A DNA stretch of 64,000 bases. Origin: Glossina fuscipes. Lineage: Eukaryota; Arthropoda; Insecta; Diptera; Glossinidae. Below the pieces are notes generated by a model that ran no database searches, had not been told where the DNA came from, and was given only the letters and a program-made list of their open reading frames with translations. The position numbers and the translations under genes are program-made. The DNA is taken from positions 2,180,417 to 2,244,416 of the forward strand of contig NW_023998565.1 of NCBI RefSeq assembly GCF_014805625.2. Direction: 5' to 3'. Of this stretch, positions 11,704-20,340 are shown piece after piece (the first letter of the stretch is position 1; the number at the start of each line of letters is the position of its first letter).

Positions 11704-12071
11704 AAGTATATATTCTATTGTGTCCTACACCAAATGTGCGTTTGAGCGGATGTTCGCAACACCAAGAAGGACTGGAGATTGACCTACCTTTTATTACACT
11801 TTTTGAATCGAGTTAAACTTGTCTCTCCGTCTACCTGTCGGAAGTGGAATAAAAATATCGGAAAACTGAATGGATGTTGCGGAGATCAAATGAAATTTAT
11901 TCGATAACAAATAACCCAGAATAATGAAGAAAGTTTACGGATTTTGACCTCATCACTTGATTATTATTACTATAATTACTCCAATTTCACCGGGGCTGCA
12001 TTGATATTATCACTTATAGTTTGCTTAATAATTCAGGCTTTCTGGTGCTAAAGCGATGATTGTTTCGTTGA

Positions 12072-12248
12072 TTAGGCTTTATTGTACATTTCGGCGGCCA
12101 TTTTTATCACAAATGCAACACGACCATATTCCTCAATTGACTGGGCCATTCCATAATTACTGGCATGCTTAACATTATTGAAGCGAAGACCACGAGCAAT
12201 TGACACTTTCATCTTGTTTGCTAGATGGTTAGCCAAAGCAGTTTTAGC
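12072..12248 (-). CDS. unidentified terminal exon, minus strand
   Basis: A 58-residue open frame starting after a good acceptor (pyrimidine tract, then TTATTCAG at 12249-12256) and ending at TAA 12072-12074, with an AATAAA overlapping the stop. It reads as normal protein (ALANHLANKMKVSIARG, then HASNYGMAQSIEEYGRV). I do not recognise the family. No upstream exon was found. It lies only about 140 bp from the exon pair on the opposite strand starting at 12386, so the two would overlap as genes if both are longer; one or both may be fragments. Confidence 0.4.
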   Translation of the reverse strand, partial: AKTALANHLANKMKVSIARGLRFNNVKHASNYGMAQSIEEYGRVAFVIKMAAEMYNKA

Positions 12249-12385
12249 CTGAATAAGGCAAACGTTTGGAAACAAGAGGAGATTAAGAGGACAATCGCAA
12301 AGCAGTAAAGACAAAAAGGAGTGGAATGAACAAATTAACAAAAAGCAACAGCAACTTAGGCATGTTCGACTAATATTAGTTATAG

Positions 12386-12742
12386 AGAGCTACCAAATAT
12401 TTTGAACGACCATCCAAGCTGAAAAGTTTTGCACAACATGTAGGTAACTGCTGTCGTAATTTCACCAAATGTACATATTGTGATCGTTTATTTAAAAATC
12501 GTGCACTGTAAGTAATTACAATTTGTAAAACTGCGAACAACACCTAAAATACGACAGCTGTTAATTTTATATCTAGATTAATTCAACAACGCCGCAAGAG
12601 TTATAATATAATATTAACTGAAGAGGAAATTGCTGAAATCTTGCGTGAAAGACTCGGCTATACGAACCTCCATGATTTTAAAGTAACACTTTCAGACGCG
12701 AAGTTTCGGCGAGCTGACTTAGAATCAAATTCATTTTTGTAA
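12386..12742 (+). CDS. unidentified two-exon 3' gene fragment
   Basis: Exon 12386-12507 follows an acceptor (TTAGTTATAG) and ends in GTAAGT; a 69-bp intron (12508-12576) ends TATCTAG; the terminal exon 12577-12742 ends in TAA. Joining them keeps one frame of about 95 residues with no stop. The first part has a CRNFTKCTYCDRLF Cys cluster that might bind zinc; the second is charged and helical (LTEEEIAEILRERLGY). Intron size and sites fit a fly gene. Upstream exons were not found and the family is unknown to me. It could be a live gene's 3' end or a recent duplicate fragment. Confidence 0.5.
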
Positions 12743-13535
12743 ATACCCTTTTATAATTTTAACTGATATATAAAAGGAGAAATAAAGTGATGATTAGTTT
12801 AAGGAAACTAATCAATTTTTCGTAAATCGTATGATAATGTGATGCTCCGTTTGATCAGTAGCAGTGAACGATTTATTAATTGGTGGCCATGGTTTCCACT
12901 CAAATTTGAGAATAACGATCCATTGTCATTCGTGTCATTAGTTTCATATGCACCGGATTTGATATTTTTATAAGAATTCTTACAAAAAGTGAAGAATTCT
13001 GTTGTGTGCTTGTAAGCGTGTTAAAGCCAGTACATCCTCTCTTTCTCTTAACCGATTTACAAAAAGCAGTGTTCACCAATAAGAACAAACGCTCTTTTTT
13101 ACACGAGTTTTCGTTCTTAAATTTCAAGAATATCCATTTTTTAATTCAAATTTTTACGTCGTCTTAGAGAAACTTATGTATGCAACAATAAAATGTGTCA
13201 TTTGACATATCTTCTGATGATAGCATTTTTTGTCTAATCCATAGTAAACGTGCACGCTTGTTATCAAGTTTTTGTATGCGGTACTTTTTAACTCCATTTT
13301 CATTGCGTAATAAATTTAATTTTTTTTTTTTTTTTGGAATGAATTGCTTTTAGTTTATGTAATATGAACTTCTTTATTGCTTTCCTACATGATTTCTGGA
13401 GAAAAGCGGCTTTAAACAACCAATACCAATGCAAAACACCAGTCATTTTTCCCAAGCCGGTTTTGCCAATTCTGAAAGAGCGTTTCTCGTACCTCCTATG
13501 TGGTCGAAACTCTGAAATGGGACCATTTGTTGAAT
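12743..13535. other. intergenic, nothing recognised
   Basis: AT-rich; contains a run of T at about 13321-13335. Open frames here are short and lack protein-like composition. Confidence 0.4.
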
Positions 13536-13747
13536 AATTGTTCCAATATTTGTATAAAAATTTTGCCATGTACGAGAATAAGCGTATAAAAATTTGGCCA
13601 TGTAGGAGAGTAAGCGTATAAAACTGAAAATGATTCTCAATAATTGTTCAAGTATCTGTATAAAAATTTGGCCATGTACGAGAATAAGCGTATAAAAATT
13701 TGGTCATGTAGGAGAGTAAGCGTGTAAAACTGAAAATGATTCTCAAT
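13536..13747 (+). repeat. two tandem copies of a 106-bp unit
   Basis: The unit beginning AATAATTGTTC at 13536 recurs at 13642 with few differences, and a third start (ATTCTCAATAATT) runs directly into the aminopeptidase pseudogene. Each unit holds two diverged copies of a roughly 32-base subunit containing GTATAAAAATTT.CCATGTA. Confidence 0.85.
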
Positions 13748-13759
13748 AATTCAACAGGT

Positions 13760-14488
13760 GTTTGCGTGCATGTGAGAATAAGCTTCGCTTGCCATGGCAT
13801 TCCTGATGATCGGTGTCTAATGGATGGCGACATTGTTAATGTTGATATTAGTGTCTATTATGGTGGCTATCATGGATATTGTTCGAAAACTCCTCTAGTG
13901 GGTAATGTTGATGAAGAGGGTTGTTATTTGGTGAAAACCACCGAAGAGTGCTTGAATGATTGCATAAGCTTATGCCGGCCTAATGTAGAATTTAATGCTG
14001 TAATACTACATTAACAAATTTTGCAAAGAAATAGGGTTAATTGTCATTCCCGCATTTATAGGATACGGAATAGGTACTTATTTCCATGGGCCGCATTTTA
14101 CAGTTTAGTAAGAAGTAGCATTAGAAATTGCAACCATATGATGTATTAATAGTTTTTTTTTTTTTTTTTTTTTTACTTGAGAAAACAATTTTCCCGGTGC
14201 CATGCAGCGGGTGGTATGACGTTAAAGGAAAGTATTGTATATTATACAACCATACTATCTAATCATTGACATTGTTAGCACAATATCGATAAGAAATCAA
14301 TAGCATTTGCTATCACAAAACAGCAAAGCAAAAGAGTTATACCGATTTTGACTTTCGGAGGTCCTGAGGTGGAAATTGAAAAGAACGGCTGGGCAGCAAC
14401 AACGTTGGACGGTGCAAGAACAGCACAGTTTGATCATACTATCCTTATCACTGAAACTGGGGCAGAAGTGCTGACAAAACCTAGTTAA
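13760..14488 (+). pseudogene. mitochondrial methionine aminopeptidase (METAP1D-like) pseudogene
   Basis: The MetAP type 1 fold is readable: CHGIPDDRCLMDGDIVNVDI and YYGGYHGYCSKTPLVGNVDE (13790-13920), then in another frame PAFIGYGIGTYFHGPHF (14050-14100), then PEVEIEKNGWAATTLDGART and QFDHTILITETGAEVLTKPS with a stop at 14486-14488. The closest family member I know is the mitochondrial METAP1D. It is clearly dead: several frameshifts, about 105 bp of unrelated sequence between the GMT block (about 14210) and 14330, a run of T at about 14154, and loss of metal ligands (HGD to HGY, GHG to GYG, QFEH to QFDH). The 5' half of the gene is missing. Confidence 0.88.
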
Positions 14489-15984
14489 CACCATATGTAT
14501 GTATGTAATTAATGCCAAACAGATTGGCCGCAATGGAGCTTCGATTATACTGTCACCAAGTAGTTGTAAACAAATTTATGTACGGAGATAATCAGCACAT
14601 GCTGTGGTAGCAAGAAGAAATAAATCAACACAAAAGTTATGATAGCAAAAGTAGTGTGAAATCAAATAATTAAAACAAACAATTCAAAAAAATTTTATGA
14701 CGTCATCGGAGATCCTTTATTTGAAAAGTATTCTTTAATATACTTTAAACAAACAATCTGACAAATTGAAAATAAATCGCCTTTGTTTCCTTTACCACTT
14801 CCTGGAAAATAATATGAAGTATGAATTGAAATTCCTTATGTTGTAATATAAAAAGAAGAGGTAAGAATAATATCTTAAGAAATATAGAATTGGCTAAACA
14901 GCTTTTAAATTTGAAATAAATGCTTTTTGTTTATTCTTTCACCTTTTTCTTCTTGTTATATTTCTGAACAAAACCAATTTGCTAGTTCTCATGTAGTACA
15001 ATGACGCGGTAATCCGTTTTTCGTGTTAATAACTTCCAAGTAGAAAGCACGATGGAAAGCTGATTAACTAAATTATTTTGTAAAAGAAAATAAAACATTT
15101 GATGTAAACAAAAACAAAGAAGTGGAGCGAAAGAAATCAACGTAAATGTAAATTACAAGTATATGAAAACCGGCGATAAGAAAATTGATGTAAAAGCAAA
15201 TAAGTTTTGGGCTGGTGCATGAAATGGAGAAAAATGAATAAAACAAAACAAGTAAGAAAGTTGTATTGGGCGGGGGCTGAATCTCGCATACCCACCCTTT
15301 GCTTTACGCATTCAACTATCCAAGTTCTTTTATTTGACATCCATATCGCTTGTATTGTTAAGAAAAAACTAATCGCAGTGTCTATTTTATTCATCTTAAA
15401 ATTAATCCATTTTTAGGCATATAATATATTTTTATATGAGGAATTTACGAAGTAGTTTTAAATATTCTGTCTTGTCTGCTTTATTATAAATAGGCATAAA
15501 ACTTTAGTGAAAAGTAAAAAAATTCCAAAAATTTTTGTTAAAAAAAAGGAGTTGGGTTCAGTTCCGTGGCATGCTTGTGCTATGACCAATGTGGCCCATT
15601 TTCAACACCAGCCTGCGTGCAAAAACTTTCAATGTTTTTACCGAATTTGAATTTTTATACAAACACATGTTCAATTATTGAGAAGTGTAAACAAATGTGG
15701 ACTCTAGTTGAGATTTGGGTGTTACATGTATTATGAAAAAGCAAAATGAGTAGACCTCCTTCCTTCAGTGATAGGTATAAAAAAAAATAATTCTATACTA
15801 AAATAAAAGAAATGTTTTGTTTATAAAATAAACTGTGAATACATATATATATATATATTTTTTTTTTTTGTTTTTATTTTTTTTTTACGTCTTCTTATCT
15901 CAAATAGGAAATATTAATAACTGCATTCTTATGAGGAATGAATATACATAAACACTAAAAAAGCTGTAACAATATAAATATTGC
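14489..15984. other. intergenic with scattered repeats
   Basis: No gene seen. It holds the dispersed repeat at 15657-15700 and, around 15555-15620, a phrase-like segment (GACCAATGTGGCCCATTTTC) of the sort found repeated in fly intergenic DNA. Long T and A runs at 15785-15890. Confidence 0.4.
15657..15700 (+). repeat. dispersed repeat family B, short copy
   Basis: 44 bp containing CAATTATTGAGAAGTGTAAA, matched at 35810-35853 with about three differences. Confidence 0.8.
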
Positions 15985-16412
15985 AGACATAGTGGCAGAC
16001 TACTCGATCTTTGCTTTGCCAACTTCCCGTAAATAGTTGTAAATCGCTTTCCACATTTTAGTTTATCTGAGTATCCGTATCATCCCGCAATTGGTATTTC
16101 CTTTATTACAGGCAAGATGATCCCTTAAACTACTTTAACGTGGCAGATCGAAGTTCCGCCAACATATATTATGCATCCGTTCCGATCAAGTAACCATGCC
16201 CTCGAAGCAAGTGCCTACCATGGTTAAACAAGACATTTAAATATTACAAAAATAGGAAAAACATACTTTTAAAAATATATATGAAAAGTGGTTCTGCTTA
16301 CAACTATTTTGCATATTCCGCTGCATGGCATAGATTTAATTACCTCAACCACCAATGCAATGTTATTGGAGATACTTTCAATTGACAAAGTCCACGCTGC
16401 TTGTTAATCCTA
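15985..16412 (+). pseudogene. CR1-like ORF2 piece: endonuclease end to RT N-terminus
   Basis: Same family as copy A (79-3945). Readable matches are GRLLDLCFANFP at the endonuclease end, SEYPYHPAIGISF, SSANIYYASVPIK, RSKCLPWLNKTFKYYKNRKN and YMKSGSAYNYFAY, in several frames. Homology stops near 16412 just after GCTTGTTAATCC. The downstream continuation of the same ORF occurs at about 19040. Confidence 0.82.
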
Positions 16413-16829
16413 AATTGGTGATTGAGGTAAATAAGTCTATGCTTTGATGCAGAGCAGCCAAAATAGTCGTAAGCAAAACTACGTTATATTAAAAATAGTC
16501 TGCGAACAACGATTTGCGATGCTGTTCATATATAAGTTAACGTGTTTTGTCGGAATTAAGATGTTGATGATGATGATCAAATTTTGACATGGATAAACAA
16601 TTTTCTTTCTCACGTATATAGCTTATATGCCTTTATTTTAGTATGTAAGTAACTTATTTCTTATTAAATGAGTTAGATGAATAAATCAGGTCAAATCAAA
16701 ACCACGCTGTTTTCATTCCTCTAATCGGTGTTCTGGTTCAAATGCTAAAAGAAACAATTGTAAAAGTAAGTAAAATTTGTTTTTAAATGTCGAGTTAAAT
16801 TAAAGATGTTCCCCAATGTGTACATTTCC

Positions 16830-17260
16830 AGGAAAATGTATTTTAACTTCCTTTTATGCTCGTTCATTGAAGAAAAGAACAAGGGTAACAGCGACGCACA
16901 AGAAGGGATCACCACGGGACGAGCGAGACACTACTTTAAATCGAGTAAGTACGTTATTTCTAATATTTGCAAACGGTTTTTCATTACTTTCTGAGAAAAA
17001 TTGATATGAATGGCGGTATGAGGAGTTCCAGCGGAAAGTAATGTCTTTAACCAATTACACTGTACCAGCAACAACTGATGAAATTGGGACGAACAACGAG
17101 TCCAAACGTTTGCCAAAATTAAGAAGTTTTCAGCGTAATTATATTCGTTTCCTTGTGGAAAACTACGCTCAGGAAACTTAGGCAGCATTTAACTGGAAAG
17201 TGCTACACTACTCGCCTCAAGGCTGGTCGCAGTCGTTCACTTATTGTCTATTCAAGGAGG
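16830..17260 (+). pseudogene. exon-like segments, possibly NOP16-like
   Basis: A stretch after an acceptor-like ATTTCCAG (about 16830) reads SLKKRTRVTATHKKGSPRDE and ends at GTAAGTACG near 16945. About 130 bp further, a frame reads KRLPKLRSFQRNYIRFLVEN and continues past a TAG. The second part loosely resembles the conserved C-terminal block of the nucleolar protein NOP16, but I rate that match weak. The in-frame stop suggests a pseudogene. Confidence 0.3.
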
Positions 17261-17387
17261 TTTTCGCATTTTTACGGTGATAACAACATCTGCGAGTAAG
17301 CGTCCACATGTATTTACAATTTTCAATAATTGAAAATGTGTTTGTTTATTAACAGCTGTCGCACGTATAAAAATTGCGTCCACCTGA

Positions 17388-17465
17388 GCGCCCAGATTCC
17401 ACAAGTTAAACCGTCCAGATTCCACATATACGGTAAATAAACCGCCCAGATTCCACAAGTACGGT
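17388..17465 (+). repeat. three short tandem copies
   Basis: The word CCAGATTCCACA occurs three times at about 26-30 bp spacing, each in the context CGCCCAGATTCCACAAGT or a close variant. Confidence 0.8.
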
Positions 17466-17819
17466 ATTGTGTACTGTACTATGAATAAAATAAATAAATA
17501 ATCGGTTAAGAAATTACCACCGTTAGCTGTTATAAGAATTTTCAGTATGTTAAAGAGCTCTTTTTTTATTTACAATGTCAATACCCTGTCACTTTTTTTA
17601 TACATACGGGAACTTCACTCTCCTTTAACTTGTTTTCGTATATCAATAATTAAATCAGGTAACTGTTTAGCATCGAACAATATATAGTCTTACGGTAAGG
17701 GATTATAGCTCCCAACTATGCAATCCTGCACAAAACTCATATTCTGCTTAAGAGATGGAAGTAATGCTTAGCGATGGAAGTAGTGCTTATCGTTAGACAA
17801 TTGTTTCGAATGAGACATC

Positions 17820-17985
17820 CTTTTATATCCATCACCGAAGGATGAGGGTTATGTTCATTTTGGCAAAACACTTGCAACGCTCGGAAGGAAGCCTCAGACA
17901 CCCCATAATGTATATGTATTCTTGATAAACATCAAATTGTAAATGGATTTAAGCGCATCGGTCTGTCCGTCTGCTCACAGCACCA
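17820..17985 (+). repeat. dispersed repeat family A, copy 1
   Basis: Contains ATCACCGAAGGATGAGGGTT, then TTTGGCAAAACACTTGCAAC and GTCTGTCCGTCTGCTCAC. Related segments lie at 26850-26990 (minus), 38100-38220 and 61100-61240. The pattern resembles a phrase seen throughout fly intergenic DNA (from memory). Confidence 0.75.
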
Positions 17986-18004
17986 CGACAACTGATTTGT
18001 ACAC

Positions 18005-18982
18005 ATGTCATGTGAAAATTTGTATCAGGCCTACGGCCGTTTTTGTCCAGTACTAAGGAATAATGGTCAAGCTGTTTTGACAAATGAAATGGGCCAAGTC
18101 AAGTTGCAAGCAATTAATGTTGACATTGCTCGCCCGTACGCTACTTCCAACATTACAACGGAAGGACAGACATATTTTCCTTCTTCTCCGACACAGGGCA
18201 TAAACGATGTTATAAATTACTGAATGGAGTACGTATCGCCGGCTTAGCCATGAATTTAGAAATGTTGACTTCATGGGTTATCAATGGCTGGCCTGCAGCG
18301 ATCTCGCCATAAGTGCTGCACAAGGCCCGTTATTACCTGTTCTATTAGAGATTTGACAAGAGTTGGGAGCAAAATTTTCTGCGGATTGAATCCAATGTAT
18401 CGTGTAGACGATACGTGGGTGTGATTTTACCAGAAATTTGGTAGTCAAGGCAACAAGTAATTGATCTTTTTACGCCTCTCTCAGTAATTAATGCCTTGTA
18501 ATGGAAAATTTTAAGGAAAGTATTGGAAAGCTGGCGACGATGGCACCTGATTAAATTCCTGGCGATAATGAATATGATTACCCGCCTGACAATTCCAGTC
18601 AAGTGGGGAGTTACGCGCTGTGGCGTTGTTTACAACATGAGAGCATAAAGAAAGGAATATTAGTTATCGACGTAGATAAGGGCTATCTCAAAATTACGTA
18701 TATTAGATGCCTTGAATTTAGGGCAGTGAGTGGGTAATAAGCAATTAAACTTTTGGTTTTACAATAAACTATCATTATAATATTTTTGCTATTTATTACA
18801 GCGATTAGATGGTTGATGAAGCGCAGGTATGCTTTTCAAAGCCAGCGAAAAATTAAGAATTTGGATTAATCAGAATAGGAAACACAGCCTTAACGAAATG
18901 GAGGTAATTTGAATTTTTGTAAATTAGCAACTTTCTTTTATACATAAATCTAAATATTTCTTCCTAAATTTGCGACCACGAA
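18005..18982 (+). other. protein-like but unidentified tract
   Basis: 18005-18223 is open and reads as plausible protein (EMGQVKLQAINVDIARPYAT). Past the stop, other frames give GLNPMYRVDDTWV (about 18385) and QQVIDLFTPLSVINAL (about 18450). Stops and shifts separate these, so it may be a decayed host gene. I could not name it. 18720-18982 shows nothing clear. Confidence 0.3.
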
Positions 18983-20200
18983 ATGAAAATGAAGGCAGTC
19001 AATTTCAAGTTTCCCGAATCTTCCCGCGGTATGCTTGTGATAAAATCCTTCGTGCTTGTTAATCCGAAATATTTTTTTAAATTTGTCAACTCCGGAAGAA
19101 AAACCGCCATATATCCCACGCATGTTTCTTTCAATGGCGCTGAGTGCTCTGACGATATTGTAGTCTCGAATCTCTTCGCTGAATACTTCCGACGAAAATT
19201 TTCAACTGCTAATTCCGATTCAACTGTCAAATATCCGTGTCGGATATCTAGCACGCTTCTGATTCCTAATTTGATCATTCCAGAAAATGATGGGGCAAGT
19301 TCTCTAAAATATAATTCTGCGCCTGGGCCTGACGGTATTCTATCATGTATGCCTGAAACACGCTCTGGCACACTATGTGGTACTATTCCAACGATTTTTA
19401 ACCATTCCTTGAAATCACGCATTTTTCTGTTTGTGTTGGAAGAGTAGTTTCCTTATTCCAATTCACAAATATGGAAATAAACAACACGTGGAGAGCTACA
19501 GAGGCACTGCGAAGTTGAGTGTCTTACCCAAAATGGTCTGAACGAATTGCTACTCAGCATCTAGGTTTTGCTATTAAATCTTACATTTGCCCATTTCAGC
19601 ACGGCTTTCGAAAAGAAAAATCTACTGTCACGAATCTCTTAGAGTTTACTTGTCTTATTTTCAAGTCTTTTTCTAGTGGCTCTCGCACAGATATATCATA
19701 TATTAATTTTAGCAAAGCTTTTAACTTAGTTAACCATAATTTATTGACCTTCAAATTCCAGTCCTCTGGCTTCCCTTTCTACTTAGCGAAATGGATAAGT
19801 TGGTATCTGCATAAGAGATTATTCAGCGTTCTGTCTAACTTCATTACCTTGGATGAAAATTGGTTGACGCCTGGCATCTCTCAAGGTAGCCAATCAGGAT
19901 CCCTTTTATTTAATTTATACATTCATGATCTCCCCTCCGTGATTAAATCCAGCCAGATCTTAATATACGCTAACGATGTTAAATTGTTTTCTTCCCTCCC
20001 CTATCAGCTTCAAAAAATGCAAGAACCTTACTTCCTTAAGAAAGAAGTCATTCCGTACTGAGTATTTCATAGGCCCACAACAGTAGGAAAACGTCAATTC
20101 GTTCGTCGATTTAGTTTCTATTCGACCAAAGATTAGGTTTTAATTTGCACATTGAGCTCTCTTTAAGTAAAGCTAGGTTCACGGTTGGTAATAAAAAAAA
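18983..20200 (+). pseudogene. CR1-like reverse transcriptase remnant, copy B
   Basis: Same family as copy A. Readable from about 19040 (NPKYFFKFVNSGRK) through SAPGPDGILSCM, a frameshift near 19436, HGFRKEKSTVTNLLEFTC, SGSRTDISYINFSKAFN, PGISQGSQSG and ILIYANDVKLF to about 20061, with weaker homology to about 20200. Both catalytic motifs are damaged: the Asp of motif A reads Asn (INFSKAFN) and YADD reads YAND. This copy is older or more degraded than copy A. Confidence 0.88.
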
Positions 20201-20340
20201 AGGAAGAATATTAGATTATGCGATAAAAATATTAGGCCACTAAAACACTTTTAATTCAAAAACTTTAAAGATAAAAATATAATTATGTTGTTATATTTGC
20301 ATAATTTTTACACGTGAATTATTTATATTCTTAACAAAAA

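Noticed and set aside
16730..16750. GGTTCAAAT word resembling a tRNA B box
   Set aside because: No matching A box or cloverleaf arms could be formed around it.
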